A stretch of 64,000 nucleotides of DNA from Pontibacter flavimaris (GTDB taxonomy: Bacteria > Bacteroidota > Bacteroidia > Cytophagales > Hymenobacteraceae), in the NCBI RefSeq assembly GCF_001907195.1, contig NZ_LVWA01000010.1, positions 371,085 through 435,084 on the forward strand, in the 5' to 3' direction. Under the pieces are notes generated by a model. It was given only the letters and a program-made list of their open reading frames with translations, searched no databases and was not told the origin of the DNA. Shown here one piece after another: positions 49,031 to 58,366 of this stretch (the first letter of the stretch is position 1; each line of letters starts with the position of its first letter). The position numbers and the translations under genes are program-made.

Positions 49031-50152
49031 TTACTTGCTGAGGCCCTGCGCAAAATTCGGCAGACCCAGGTCGCTTTTATGCTTGCCCAGATGGAAGCCG
49101 TCGTCCACATAGTTAGCCGCCTCGCCTTTGGCGTTTGGGTTGTTGATGACGCCGAGGTAGGAGTTGTCCTGGCGGGCCACGTAGATTCTGCCGTCCGGCC
49201 CCACCTGCAGCGCCCCGATGCGCGGGCTTTTAGAGGTACCCACCACTACCGCTGATTTGGCTATAGCGTCTGCACCACCGGCTTTCAGGTCGAACTGCAC
49301 GATCTGGGCCTTGCCCCCGCCAATGCCGTTGGCCGTGCCGTAAAGCTTGCTGCCGTCCGGAGAGAAGACCACACCGTAAGCCTCTTCAAAGCCTTTCAGA
49401 AGTATGGGGTCGGATACTTTGCCCGTGCTGCGGTCGAAGTTCAGGATCTCGAAGTTGCTGTCGGCATCCCAGAGGGCGGAGGCCAGTTTGGTGCCATCCG
49501 GGGAGGCATTTAAATAGCCGATGGCTTTGCGGTTAGCGCCGCCATGCACGGTGCCCGCCATACTCAGTACCGGCCTCGTCTCCACGCCATCCTTGTTCAC
49601 CAGAAAGGCCATGTAGCCGTTGCTGTTCCAGCGGTGCGCTATCACCCACCAATCGCGGTTGTTGCTGTGGCGCACGGCGGTGAGTTTCTCGGTGGCAGGC
49701 GCGATGAGGAAATTGTTGCGCGAGGTGATGTCGCCTTTGCCTTCCTGTTTGGCCATGTCCACCACGGTATAGCGCAGGCCATCGGATTGCGCCTGGATAT
49801 CGGTGGTGAAGATGTAGTAGATGCTCTCGCTGCCGGGCTTGGGAAGTATAAGCGCCGACTGCGTGGACGACTTGCCGCCCATCAGCCCGTTGCCGTTGGG
49901 CATCACGCGGTGCTCACTGTTCCAGACGGTGATGCCGTTGGTGTAGAACAGCAGGTTGCCGGCTGCGTCGGAAATGGTGGCGCTGCCTTCTTCGGTAAAG
50001 AGCCTGCTGTTGGTGGCGATGGCAGAATCTCCCTTGAAAATGATGCCGGCCCCCTTGCCGAAGTACCAGTTGTTGCGTTCGCCCTGCGCCAGTGCGGCAA
50101 AGCTGCCGAGGGTAAGTATGGCGGCGGCTGCAAAGTGTCTTAGTCTGATCAT
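49031..50152 (-). CDS. Exported beta-propeller protein
   Basis: The 373-residue protein has a signal peptide (MIRLRHFAAAAILTLGSFAA, cleavage near LAQ). The mature N terminus GERNNWYFGKGAGIIFKGD is the typical start of a Bacteroidota secreted propeller protein. Repeats of the kind YGVVFSPDGSKLYGTANG and GALQVGPDGRIYVARQDN show a WD40-like, YncE-like blade pattern. It lacks a T9SS C-terminal domain, so it may be a periplasmic or truncated relative of gliding-associated proteins. The function is unknown. It is monocistronic. Confidence 0.82.
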   Translation of the reverse strand: MIRLRHFAAAAILTLGSFAALAQGERNNWYFGKGAGIIFKGDSAIATNSRLFTEEGSATISDAAGNLLFYTNGITVWNSEHRVMPNGNGLMGGKSSTQSALILPKPGSESIYYIFTTDIQAQSDGLRYTVVDMAKQEGKGDITSRNNFLIAPATEKLTAVRHSNNRDWWVIAHRWNSNGYMAFLVNKDGVETRPVLSMAGTVHGGANRKAIGYLNASPDGTKLASALWDADSNFEILNFDRSTGKVSDPILLKGFEEAYGVVFSPDGSKLYGTANGIGGGKAQIVQFDLKAGGADAIAKSAVVVGTSKSPRIGALQVGPDGRIYVARQDNSYLGVINNPNAKGEAANYVDDGFHLGKHKSDLGLPNFAQGLSK

Positions 50153-50249
50153 ATCACTTGGTAAACGTGTTACTGTGGCGGAAAGTACAAAAGGAGTGCC
50201 AGGCAGAATCTACAGTTACAAAAAAGAAGTATGACACCTGCCCCAAACA

Positions 50250-50280
50250 GAAAAAAGCAGGCCTTCACCTGCTTTCTCCA
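50250..50280 (-). terminator. Terminator of the small lipoprotein gene
   Basis: AAAGCAGG (50255-50262) pairs with CCTGCTTT (50269-50276), with a minus-strand T run after the stem. It is 22 bases beyond the stop at 50298. Confidence 0.75.
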
Positions 50281-50297
50281 TCCGATTTTATACTTTG

Positions 50298-50531
50298 TTA
50301 CTGATTGGCAGTGGTGTCTTCCTCGCCAGCCAGCACATCGTTTACGTTGGCAGAGTCGGCGCCTGTTCCTGGTTTATCACCATCGATGGGGGCGCCTGTT
50401 TCCTGTGTTTCTCCCTGTGTTGACTCAGGCGGCATCTCGGTGTTATTGGCGCCACTCTCGCAGGAAGTCAAAAAGACGAGGGACCCTGCAAATAAAGCAG
50501 TGGTGGCAATTCTTATACTTTTGGTCATCAT
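50298..50531 (-). CDS. Small lipoprotein
   Basis: The 77-residue product has a lipoprotein signal with lipobox LTSC (MTKSIRIATTALFAGSLVFL then TSC). The mature part of about 50 residues is entirely polar and acidic (ESTQGETQETGAPIDGDKPG, DVLAGEEDTTANQ) and likely disordered. It has no recognisable domain. A function is not known. Confidence 0.6.
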   Translation of the reverse strand: MMTKSIRIATTALFAGSLVFLTSCESGANNTEMPPESTQGETQETGAPIDGDKPGTGADSANVNDVLAGEEDTTANQ

Positions 50532-50614
50532 AGCTTTCTAACGTTTGTACAGGTCTTTTGTACGCTTGCAGGGGAAGCCCTGTTGTAGAGGTCTAACTGC
50601 TGCCGGGCTGGAAA

Positions 50615-50648
50615 TGAAAAAGAGGTGCCGTAAACAGCACCTCTTCAA
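50615..50648 (-). terminator. Terminator of the trehalase gene
   Basis: AAGAGGTGC (50620-50628) pairs with GCACCTCTT (50637-50645). A TTTTTC tail follows on the minus strand, 28 bases after the stop at 50676. Confidence 0.8.
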
Positions 50649-50675
50649 GTATGAAATCAGCAAAGTATGATGACG

Positions 50676-52295
50676 CTACTCCTGCATCTCCAGCTCCTGA
50701 AGCTCTGCCTTCAGCAGCTGTGGTTGCAGCGAAACAAGCTTGAGCAGCACCCCGTTCGTCCAGCCGAAGCCGTCCTGGTTGGGATACTCGCCGCCGCCCG
50801 CCTGCAGCCCCATGTCCACCACGTTATACTTTTCCGTCAGTTTGCCCGTGTTCTGGAAGACGGCCTCGTTCAGCCTTACCCAGCGCTGCGCCACCGTGTC
50901 GGCCAGCCTGTCGTGCTTGTAGTTGCGCAGGGCCTGTATGCTCATCCACTGCAGCGGCGCCCAACCGTTGGGCGCATCCCATTGCTGACCGGTGCGGTGC
51001 AGGGTGGAAGTCAGGCCTCCCGGCTGCAGAAAATCCTCCTCCAGCTTTTGGGCCACGGCAGCTGCCTGCTTCTTTTTGGCCATGCAGAAGTACAGCGGGA
51101 ACACGGCAGCCAGCGAAGGGATATTGGTGGTAGCGCCTTTCACGAAGTCATAGTCGTAGAAGAAGCCCGCCTCCTCGCTCCAGGTATACTTTAGCAGGGC
51201 ATCGCGACGAGCTTTGGCGCGGCGCTCGAACTCCCTGGCCTCTTTTCTGTTGCCGTTCAGCACGGCCATCTCCTGCAGCGTCAGTTCCACGTGGTAGAGC
51301 AGCGCGTTCAGGTCTACGGGGATGATTTCGGTAGTATGAATGGTACTGAGGTTTTGGGCATCGGCAAACCAGCGGCTGCTAAAATCCCAGCCAGACTCGG
51401 CGGCGGCCCGGAGGTGGCGGTATATTTCTTCCGGGTTTCTGCCCGACGCCTGCGCCAGCTCCACATCCTCGCGATAAGACTCCGGCCTTGGTTCCGGCGC
51501 ATCATCCCAGTAACGGTTGAGGATGCTGCCATCCGGCAGGCGCACCACGCGGCGGTGCGTTGGGTTAGCGGCTGATAGCTGGTCCGCGCCGTCCATCCAG
51601 AAATCATACTCGCGGCGCAGGGCAGGGGCGTAGGTTTTGAGCACCTCGCGGCCTTTTTGCTGTGCCAGCACCCGCAGCATAAGCGCGTAGAACGGCGGCT
51701 GTGAGCGGCTCAGGTAATAGGTGCGGTTGCCGTTGGGAATGTGGCCGAGGGTGTTGATCAGGTGGGTGAAGTTATCGACCATACTTTGGATGAGCTCCGT
51801 TTCGCCGCTGGCCTGCAGGCCGAGCATGGTAAAGAAGCTGTCCCAGTAGTAGATCTCGCGGAAGCGGCCACCCGGCACAATGTACTGCTTCGGCAGCGGA
51901 ATCAGGGAACCGCCGTCGGCACCCGGCTCTCGGGTAAGCACGGGCCAGAGGCGCTCTATGTGCTGTGTTACCGAAAGACTGGTATCGGAGATAAAGCCAG
52001 TTTCTGGCTGGGTGGGCAGCCGGAAATATGCCTTTACAAAAGCCTCCAGGCTAAAGCCAGGCTGGTTTTGCTGCTGCCTGTAAGCCTCCAGAATTTGCGT
52101 GGGCGGGGCCAGCGGCACGGCATCCGCAAACGTTTTGGAATCCGGGAACACATGCTGCAGCTGTACCTGCTCAAACAACTCGCCTAAATCCTGCTCCGGC
52201 CTGTACAACTCCTGCGCCCGCAGCGGCTGTACAACAAAGGTAAACGGTAATAGTAACAGAAGGCTAAAAGTTAAAGTGCTAAAAGTATACTTCAT
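50676..52295 (-). CDS. treA: Trehalase (GH37), exported
   Basis: This enzyme hydrolyses trehalose to two glucose molecules by an inverting mechanism. The 539 residues start with a signal peptide (MKYTFSTLTFSLLLLLPFTF, cleavage near LRAQ), which places it in the periplasm. The two GH37 signatures are intact: PGGRFREIYYWDSFF and QWDAPNGWAPLQW. A WDFSSRWF segment carries the catalytic Asp and GGEYPNQDGFGWTNGV the C-terminal Glu region. It is monocistronic, without a transporter gene nearby. Confidence 0.96.
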   Translation of the reverse strand: MKYTFSTLTFSLLLLLPFTFVVQPLRAQELYRPEQDLGELFEQVQLQHVFPDSKTFADAVPLAPPTQILEAYRQQQNQPGFSLEAFVKAYFRLPTQPETGFISDTSLSVTQHIERLWPVLTREPGADGGSLIPLPKQYIVPGGRFREIYYWDSFFTMLGLQASGETELIQSMVDNFTHLINTLGHIPNGNRTYYLSRSQPPFYALMLRVLAQQKGREVLKTYAPALRREYDFWMDGADQLSAANPTHRRVVRLPDGSILNRYWDDAPEPRPESYREDVELAQASGRNPEEIYRHLRAAAESGWDFSSRWFADAQNLSTIHTTEIIPVDLNALLYHVELTLQEMAVLNGNRKEAREFERRAKARRDALLKYTWSEEAGFFYDYDFVKGATTNIPSLAAVFPLYFCMAKKKQAAAVAQKLEEDFLQPGGLTSTLHRTGQQWDAPNGWAPLQWMSIQALRNYKHDRLADTVAQRWVRLNEAVFQNTGKLTEKYNVVDMGLQAGGGEYPNQDGFGWTNGVLLKLVSLQPQLLKAELQELEMQE

Positions 52296-52363
52296 ATCTT
52301 GCTCTGTTAATATATGAGTGATTCATTACTCATACGGAATACAGAGGCAAGGCGGCAAGTATA

Positions 52364-52759
52364 CTACTCGAACGGGTAACGCACAAACGAAACCTGGCTC
52401 ATGGCATCTTTTTCATATTTGGCTACAGCAAATTCTTGAAATCGTGCCTCGAAGGTGCGTTCGCCGGGCTGTACCTCTGTCGGGAAGGGCTTGTCTTTCA
52501 GGAAAAAGTATACTTTGGTGTTGCCATACTTGGTGTGCGGCATGTACTCCCCGTAAGTCTGCATTTGCTCCCACAGCGTGTCGTCCACGGTTACGGCATA
52601 CACCCTGACCACAGGGCCGGTGTTGTTCTCGTTCCGGTAAAAAGCCACCTCTTTGAAATCCCCTTCCAAATCATCTACACTGGGTATGGACATGGTGTCG
52701 TAGATGAACCAGCCAAGGAGGGCTACGGAGAGGGCAATGAGGATGTGTTTTAATTTCAT
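52364..52759 (-). CDS. Membrane-anchored protein of unknown function
   Basis: The 131-residue product has an N-terminal hydrophobic segment (KHILIALSVALLGWFIYDT) that acts as an uncleaved anchor or signal. The soluble part (YRNENNTGPVVRVYAVTVDD, KVYFFLKDKPFPTEVQPGE, FARFQEFAVAKYEKDAMS-like) has an alternating beta pattern. No family is recognised. It lies just left of the RAYT gene and its REP hairpins. Confidence 0.7.
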   Translation of the reverse strand: MKLKHILIALSVALLGWFIYDTMSIPSVDDLEGDFKEVAFYRNENNTGPVVRVYAVTVDDTLWEQMQTYGEYMPHTKYGNTKVYFFLKDKPFPTEVQPGERTFEARFQEFAVAKYEKDAMSQVSFVRYPFE

Positions 52760-52817
52760 GGGGTGAAGTACGTGATTTTGCAGGGTAAACCAGTGGGAAA
52801 GGGGATTGTTTCGTATG

Positions 52818-52866
52818 CGAATCCCAGATTCGGTTTTTATAGCCGAGGCACGGAAGTGACTTCCGT
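52818..52866. repeat. REP hairpins left of the RAYT gene
   Basis: CGAATC/GATTCG (52818-52832, loop CCA) and ACGGAAG/CTTCCGT (52850-52866, loop TGA) lie immediately beyond the 3' end of the transposase gene, in tandem. They resemble the right-side hairpins in stem and flank. Confidence 0.8.
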
Positions 52867-52879
52867 CCCAGAAAAAGCC

Positions 52880-53422
52880 TTATTGGAGGAAGGTGATGGA
52901 AAGGCGGCCTTTGTCTCCGGCGTAATCTTTTGCGCTGCTGTAGGACCAATGCTCCGGCTCCTCTACAAAGCCTGCTGTAACAGGGTTTCTATGCAAATAG
53001 TTAAGCTTCTGATCCACTATGTGGTTGTTCTGCAGAAGTATAGGGTGGTATCCTGGCTGCCAGAATTTATACTCTTCGTGCTTGCTGCTTATCTCACCTG
53101 CCGATTTGATTAACCAACAAAGCCAGGTTTTCCTGCTTTCCTGTGGGTTCTGCTGAATAGCTTTATAGATCTCTTTGGCTGTATACTTCTTAAAATCCCT
53201 GATGGTGTTCGCTAAAGTGGGAGAAGAGCAGATCAGGTGCAAGTGATTTGTCATGATGCACCAGGCGTAGAGGGTTAGATTCTTTTCCTTCTGGCAGTAG
53301 GCAAGACTGTCGCAAATAACCTCACAGTACTCCCGACGGGTAAACACATCGGCCCACTGTACGACTGATATCGTGATAAAGTAGATACCAGTTGCATCGT
53401 TGGGTTTATACTTTTCGCTCAT
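52880..53422 (-). CDS. REP-associated tyrosine transposase (RAYT, IS200-like Y1 transposase)
   Basis: RAYTs are single-copy Y1 HUH-type transposases that act on REP hairpins. The 180-residue protein shows the family pattern: start GIYFITISVVQWADVFTRRE, the HUH pair in IMTNHLHLICSS, FKKYTAKEI, the WQPGYHPILLQN stretch and the tyrosine helix LNYLHRNPVTAGFV ending in HWSYSSAKDY. The whole catalytic set is intact. It is flanked on both sides by hairpins with the same GCGAATC and CGGAAG stems, the expected signature of a RAYT with its REPs. Confidence 0.92.
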   Translation of the reverse strand: MSEKYKPNDATGIYFITISVVQWADVFTRREYCEVICDSLAYCQKEKNLTLYAWCIMTNHLHLICSSPTLANTIRDFKKYTAKEIYKAIQQNPQESRKTWLCWLIKSAGEISSKHEEYKFWQPGYHPILLQNNHIVDQKLNYLHRNPVTAGFVEEPEHWSYSSAKDYAGDKGRLSITFLQ

Positions 53423-53464
53423 GCCTTAAAGCACGTTCAACTATAAAGTATAGTTACAGAACCT

Positions 53465-53590
53465 GGCGCGGAAGTCCCTTCCGTGCCTACTCATAAGGGC
53501 GAATCTGTGATTCGCACGCACCATTTGAACAAATCTGCGAATCACAGATTCGCTTTTATAGTTTGTCACGGAGCCTAGCTCCGCGCCAGA
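53465..53590. repeat. REP hairpins right of the RAYT gene
   Basis: Four hairpins: CGGAAG/CTTCCG (53469-53483), GCGAATC/GATTCGC (53499-53515), GCGAATC/GATTCGC in inverted orientation with loop ACA (53537-53553) and CGGAGC/GCTCCG (53569-53583). All loops are three bases. The second and third are mirror copies, so the array itself is symmetrical. Confidence 0.85.
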
Positions 53591-53596
53591 AACAAT

Positions 53597-53630
53597 AAAT
53601 CCGCAGTTGATTTGGTTCAGCTGCGGATTT
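53597..53630. terminator. Hairpin AAATCCGCAG/CTGCGGATTT after mutB
   Basis: A 10-bp stem (53597-53606 with 53621-53630) extends by TTGA/TTCA-type pairs around a TGATTTGG core, as in the 15397 and 15550 hairpins. It lies about 20 bases past the mutB stop and is likely its terminator despite a weak T run. Confidence 0.65.
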
Positions 53631-53650
53631 ATACCTTTAACTTTAAACTC

Positions 53651-55795
53651 TTAACTCTTAACTGAGTTGATTAGCTTCTCCAGAATGTTCTGTGCGGCCA
53701 CCGATATGATCGTTCCCGGTCCGAACACACCCGAAGCACCGGCTTTAAACAGGAAGTCGTAGTCTTGGGCCGGAATCACGCCGCCCACAATCACTAGGAT
53801 ATCCTCCCGACCTAGTTTGCGGAGTTCTTCAATCAGTTGCGGTACCAGCGTTTTGTGGCCGGCTGCCAGCGAGGATACACCCACTACGTGCACGTCGTTT
53901 TCGGCGGCCTGCATGGCTACTTCGGCCGGGGTCTGGAATAGCGGGCCAATGTCCACGTCGAAGCCGAGGTCGGCAAAGGAGGTGGCGATTACTTTGGAGC
54001 CGCGGTCGTGGCCGTCCTGGCCCATTTTGGCGACCATGATGCGGGGCCGGCGGCCTTCGAGTGCCTCAAACTGATCGGCTAAGTTCTTAGCGCGCTGGAA
54101 GTTTTCGTCGTCGGTTATTTCTGCTGAATACACTCCTGATATGGCTCTGATAACTGCTTTATGTCTACCGAATACTTTCTCCAGGGCATCGGAAATTTCA
54201 CCCAGGGTGGCGCGGTGGCGGGCAGCCTCCACGGCCAGTTCCAGCAGGTTCTCCTGCCCGGATTGCGCTGCTGCCGTTAATGCCTCCAATGCCTTGGCTA
54301 CTGCCTCTCCGTCACGGCTCCCTTTTATACTTGCCAATCGGCGCAGCTGCGACTCACGCACCGCCGTGTTGTCGATGTCGAGGATGTCGATTTCCTGTAC
54401 CTGTTCTGGTCTATACTTGTTTACGCCTACGATGATGTCCTTGCCCGAGTCAATGCGGGCCTGCTTGCGGGCAGCGGCCTCTTCGATGCGCATCTTCGGC
54501 AGGCCTGTCTCGATGGCTTTGGCCATGCCGCCCAGCTCTTCCACTTCCTCGATCAGGGCCCAGGCTTTGTGCGCCAACTCGTGCGTGAGCGCCTCCACAT
54601 AGTAGGAGCCTCCCCAGGGGTCTACCACTTTGGTGATGTTGGTTTCCTGCTGCAGGTAAATCTGAGTATTACGCGCAATGCGGGCGGAGAAATCGGTGGG
54701 AAGCGCAATGGCTTCGTCCAGTGCGTTGGTGTGCAAGCTTTGCGTGCCGCCCAGGGCAGCGGCCAGGGCCTCCACGCAGGTACGGGTCACGTTGTTGAAG
54801 GGGTCCTGCTCGGTTAAGCTCCAGCCAGAGGTTTGGCAGTGCGTGCGCAGCGCCAGCGATTTCGGATTCTTCGGGTTGAATTGCTGAATGAGCTTGGCCC
54901 ACAGCATACGGGCGGCGCGCATCTTAGCAATCTCCATAAAGTGGTTCATGCCGATAGCCCAGAAGAATGACAAACGCGGTGCGAAATCATCGATGTCCAT
55001 GCCTGCCCTTAAGCCGGTGCGCACGTACTCCAGGCCATCCGCCAGGGTATAAGCCAGCTCCAGGTCGGCAGTGGCGCCGGCCTCCTGCATGTGGTAGCCC
55101 GAAATGGAGATAGAGTTAAAGCGCGGCATCTTCCGAGAAGTATAGGCAAAGATGTCGGCAATGATCTTCATGCTCGGCTCCGGCGGGTAGATGTAGGTGT
55201 TGCGCACCATAAACTCTTTCAGGATGTCGTTCTGGATGGTACCGCTCAATTGCTCCGGCTTCACGCCTTGTTCCTCGGCGGCCACAATGTAAAAGGCCAT
55301 GATCGGCAGCACGGCCCCGTTCATCGTCATTGACACTGACATCTCGTGGAGCGGAATCTGGTCGAAGAGGATCTTCATGTCCTCCACCGAATCAATCGCC
55401 ACACCGGCCTTGCCCACGTCGCCTACCACGCGGGGGTGATCGGAGTCGTAGCCGCGGTGCGTAGCCAGGTCAAAGGCTACGGAAAGGCCTTTTTGCCCGC
55501 CAGCTAGGTTGCGGCGGTAGAAGGCGTTGCTTTCCTCGGCTGTGGAGAAACCGGCATACTGACGGATGGTCCAGGGCTTTTGTACATACATGGTGCTGTA
55601 CGGTCCGCGCAGGTAGGGCGGCAAACCAGCCGCAAAACCCAGGTGCTCAAAGTGGGCGGCGTCCTCCGAGGTATAAAAGCTTTTCACCTTTATCTGCTCC
55701 GGCGTTTTCAAGGTCTTCGGCTGCAGCGGGTCTTTCGGACCGTGCTTCGCGGCGGCTACCTTGCTTATATCAATATTCGAAAAGTCAGGCTTCAT
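53651..55795 (-). CDS. mutB: Methylmalonyl-CoA mutase, large (catalytic) subunit
   Basis: This adenosylcobalamin enzyme interconverts methylmalonyl-CoA and succinyl-CoA. At 714 residues it has the TIM barrel with [40 protein letters not shown] and [20 protein letters not shown]. The C-terminal B12 domain (from about residue 580) includes the lower-ligand motif [12 protein letters not shown], and [19 protein letters not shown]. It follows mutA by 143 bases of low-complexity sequence. No epimerase gene is visible in the window. Confidence 0.97.
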   Translation of the reverse strand: MKPDFSNIDISKVAAAKHGPKDPLQPKTLKTPEQIKVKSFYTSEDAAHFEHLGFAAGLPPYLRGPYSTMYVQKPWTIRQYAGFSTAEESNAFYRRNLAGGQKGLSVAFDLATHRGYDSDHPRVVGDVGKAGVAIDSVEDMKILFDQIPLHEMSVSMTMNGAVLPIMAFYIVAAEEQGVKPEQLSGTIQNDILKEFMVRNTYIYPPEPSMKIIADIFAYTSRKMPRFNSISISGYHMQEAGATADLELAYTLADGLEYVRTGLRAGMDIDDFAPRLSFFWAIGMNHFMEIAKMRAARMLWAKLIQQFNPKNPKSLALRTHCQTSGWSLTEQDPFNNVTRTCVEALAAALGGTQSLHTNALDEAIALPTDFSARIARNTQIYLQQETNITKVVDPWGGSYYVEALTHELAHKAWALIEEVEELGGMAKAIETGLPKMRIEEAAARKQARIDSGKDIIVGVNKYRPEQVQEIDILDIDNTAVRESQLRRLASIKGSRDGEAVAKALEALTAAAQSGQENLLELAVEAARHRATLGEISDALEKVFGRHKAVIRAISGVYSAEITDDENFQRAKNLADQFEALEGRRPRIMVAKMGQDGHDRGSKVIATSFADLGFDVDIGPLFQTPAEVAMQAAENDVHVVGVSSLAAGHKTLVPQLIEELRKLGREDILVIVGGVIPAQDYDFLFKAGASGVFGPGTIISVAAQNILEKLINSVKS

Positions 55796-55799
55796 AGTC

Positions 55800-55938
55800 T
55801 AATTATGAATGAGTGATTGCGTGAATGAGTGAGTTTTCCATCAATTCAGTCGCTCATCAAAATTCAGTTATACTTTTTATAGTTTAGAACGAGTACTCAA
55901 GCATTAAAAAACATTCACTAAGTCACTCATTCGCTCAT
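55800..55938. repeat. Low-complexity ATGAATGAGTGA / TCACTCATTCGC inverted tract
   Basis: Imperfect copies of ATGAATGAGTGA on the left and of CATTCACTAAGTCACTCATT on the right form an inverted, repetitive spacer between mutA and mutB. A related fragment lies at 21152-21177 in the UbiA/methyltransferase gap. Confidence 0.6.
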
Positions 55939-57780
55939 TCAGTCATTAACTTCTCCGTGCAGTTTCTGGTGGACAATCCGCATGATGTTGCTCACGTCGC
56001 AATCCTCGAATAAAAACTCGTCGTAGCCGTGGGCGATCATTTCCTCTTTCAGGTGCTTAGGGTCGTCGGCCAGCAGCACGAGCGGCTTGCCATCGTGGTG
56101 GCGCAGCTTTGGGTTAAACTCGCGGGCGTAGGCTGCTTCGGAGGTAGATACGGCCACCACGTCGGCTGCGGCATGCAACAGCCGGTCGGATGCCTCAGAA
56201 ACAGAGGCGTACTGCTCCACCTCCGTCTCAAAACCGGCACAGGTGAAGAACTCCTGCGCAAAAGAGGCGTTTACCTGGCGCTGCTCCGAGTTGCCGATAA
56301 GCGCCACAATGGCTTTAGGGCGGCGCTGGCGCTTGCGCAGATGCAGTTCGGTGGCCATGCGCATCACCTCGGTTGGGTAGGCGGCGCGGGTGGTGTCGAA
56401 GTCTGCGCTTTGTATCAGTTCCTCCGGGTCGAAGGAGACTTTCTCTTTCGGGTTCGGGTACTTGTTGGTGCCCACCAGCACCTCGCGGCCGGTGGCTATG
56501 TTGCGGAACTTGCGGCGGCTCACCTCAGTGATGGAGCCAAGTATAAATCCTTGTTTGTAAGCCTCCTCAAAGCCTCCCATACTTTCCACTTCCTGAAACA
56601 GGTTCCAGGCCTTTTGCGCCAGTGCGTTCGTCAGCGACTCCAGGTAGAAGGAGCCGGCGGCGGGGTCGATGGATTTGTCCAGGTAAGCCTCTTCTTTAAG
56701 TATGATGGACACGTTGCGGGCAATGCGCTCCGAGAACTCATCCGAGGGCTTAAATGTGCTGTCGAAGGGGGAGACGGTGAGCGAGTCGCAGCCGGCGATA
56801 ACGGCCGACATGGCCTCGGTGGTGGTGCGCAGCATGTTCACGTACGGGTCCAGGGTGGTTTGGTACCAGCTGGAGGTAACACTGTGGATGCGCAGGCTGG
56901 CGGCCAGTGCCGGTTCCGCTTTATAAGCTTCCACCACGGTGGCCCACAGCAGGCGCAGGGCGCGCAGCTTGGCAATCTCGAAGAAATAGTTGGTGCCCGA
57001 GGCTATCACGAACTGCATGTTGCGCAGCACCGACTCCAGCGGCTCACCGGCCGTTGTCAGCCTGTCGAGATAGGCCACGGCGGCGCTCAGGGTATATGCC
57101 AGTTCCTGGGTTACGGAAGCGCCGATGCTGCTGAAGCTGGTGCCGTTCACGGTGACGCCGTAAAAGTCCGGGCTGTCCTTGGTTAGCTCCAGTATCTTGA
57201 TGAAGTCCCGGCTCTCTTCGTGGTCTATGCTGCTTTGCACCGAGATGGGGTCGAAGTTGAGGAAGCCCTTCAGGTTGCGGTGCGACACGTTGCATCGCTC
57301 CAACTCTGCATACAGCCGCTGCAGAAAGCGGTCCGGCTGCTCTTTTACCTCGTAACTGATGCTATACTTGCCCAGGTCTATCCGGCGCACCAGATGCTCC
57401 ACATCAAACAGCTCCTGCTGGTGCACCACGAAGTAGATCCCGTCGGCACCTCTTTGCAGCGCATCGGCAGCTTTCTCAATCGCATGATGGCCGTTGCCCT
57501 GCGCCTGCACCTGCTGCACGTTCAGCCAGCTGTTGTCGCCGGTCTTATCGCCCCGCAGGAACGGGAAATCGCCAGGCTTCTGCTTCGTGAAGGGCAGGTC
57601 GGCAATATCTTCCCGGGTATAGTATGGTTTTATGTCGATGCCCTCGTGGGTGTGCCAGATCAGGCTTTCCAGGGGCGTGTCGCGCAGGTCCTTGCGTGCT
57701 TTCTGCTCCCAATCAGCCGCTGTGCCCGGGGTGAACTCGGCAAACAGGCGCTGTTGGTTTTGCTGCTCGTCAGTCATCAT
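55939..57780 (-). CDS. mutA: Methylmalonyl-CoA mutase, small subunit
   Basis: The 613-residue partner of MutB shares its TIM-barrel plan but lacks the DxHxxG cobalamin motif (the equivalent region reads PLVLLADDPKHLKEEMIAHG), as expected for a non-catalytic subunit. Typical pieces are LIWHTHEGIDIKPYYTREDI, GTNYFFEIAKLRALRLLWAT and DKSIDPAAGSFYLESLTNAL. It is upstream of mutB. A minus-strand TATCTTTA at 57808-57801 is one mismatch from the -7 element. No cobalamin riboswitch was seen. Confidence 0.93.
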   Translation of the reverse strand: MMTDEQQNQQRLFAEFTPGTAADWEQKARKDLRDTPLESLIWHTHEGIDIKPYYTREDIADLPFTKQKPGDFPFLRGDKTGDNSWLNVQQVQAQGNGHHAIEKAADALQRGADGIYFVVHQQELFDVEHLVRRIDLGKYSISYEVKEQPDRFLQRLYAELERCNVSHRNLKGFLNFDPISVQSSIDHEESRDFIKILELTKDSPDFYGVTVNGTSFSSIGASVTQELAYTLSAAVAYLDRLTTAGEPLESVLRNMQFVIASGTNYFFEIAKLRALRLLWATVVEAYKAEPALAASLRIHSVTSSWYQTTLDPYVNMLRTTTEAMSAVIAGCDSLTVSPFDSTFKPSDEFSERIARNVSIILKEEAYLDKSIDPAAGSFYLESLTNALAQKAWNLFQEVESMGGFEEAYKQGFILGSITEVSRRKFRNIATGREVLVGTNKYPNPKEKVSFDPEELIQSADFDTTRAAYPTEVMRMATELHLRKRQRRPKAIVALIGNSEQRQVNASFAQEFFTCAGFETEVEQYASVSEASDRLLHAAADVVAVSTSEAAYAREFNPKLRHHDGKPLVLLADDPKHLKEEMIAHGYDEFLFEDCDVSNIMRIVHQKLHGEVND

Positions 57781-57867
57781 GCTTTTATTCTGATTTGGTG
57801 TAAAGATAGAGTTTTATACTTTACGAAGTATGGCCGCCCGGGTGCTATATCAGCTTCCTGCTATACT

Positions 57868-58248
57868 TTAACCCAGCCGCTGCCGGTAAGCGTGGTATGC
57901 CCAAAAACCAAGCAGCAGCCAAAGTATAACTATAACGCCGGCCATCACATAATTGGGCTGGCGCTCGTGGATCCGCTCACGGGCCTGTTGCTGGTAATAG
58001 TGCAGCAGCGGCGGCGGAATAAGCTTAATGGAGAGCCAGATGCCCAGCGGCAGCAGCAGCAGGTCGTCGAGGTAACCCAGCAGCGGGATAAAGTCCGGGA
58101 TCAGGTCGATGGGACTGAAGGCATAGGCTACTGTCAGTACGACTATCACCTTGGCGGCAAAGGGCATGCGCGGGTCCTTGGAGGCGAGGTACAGGGTATA
58201 AATATCCTCCTTCAGTTTGCGCACAAATTCTTTCCATTTCCGAAGCAT
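57868..58248 (-). CDS. YkvA/DUF1232 membrane protein
   Basis: The 126-residue protein (start ATG 58248, MLRKWKEFVRKLKEDIYTLY) has the DUF1232 core AAKVIVVLTVAYAFSPIDLI followed by PDFIPLLGYLDDLLLLPLGI, and a C-terminal helix VMAGVIVILWLLLGFWAYHA. The ATG at 58320 gives 24 extra residues that look non-conserved. The function of this widely found family is unknown. It lies 88 bases beyond mutA's start on the same strand. Confidence 0.85.
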   Translation of the reverse strand: MLRKWKEFVRKLKEDIYTLYLASKDPRMPFAAKVIVVLTVAYAFSPIDLIPDFIPLLGYLDDLLLLPLGIWLSIKLIPPPLLHYYQQQARERIHERQPNYVMAGVIVILWLLLGFWAYHAYRQRLG

Positions 58249-58366
58249 GGTAGGTTGTACGGGAGACTGGGGCGTAAAGTATGCTGGAGAGCTAAAACGA
58301 GGAAGGGTGCTATACTTCATAGAAGCGCGATGGCAGCCGTTGCGGCTGCCATTGATGGGTTTATAC

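Noticed and set aside
56029..57186. 385-codon open frame antisense to mutA
   Set aside because: The protein sequence shows no known motif and lies wholly inside a clearly conserved gene on the other strand.
57781..57870. Cobalamin riboswitch upstream of mutA
   Set aside because: The leader is too short and carries no B12-box like sequence.
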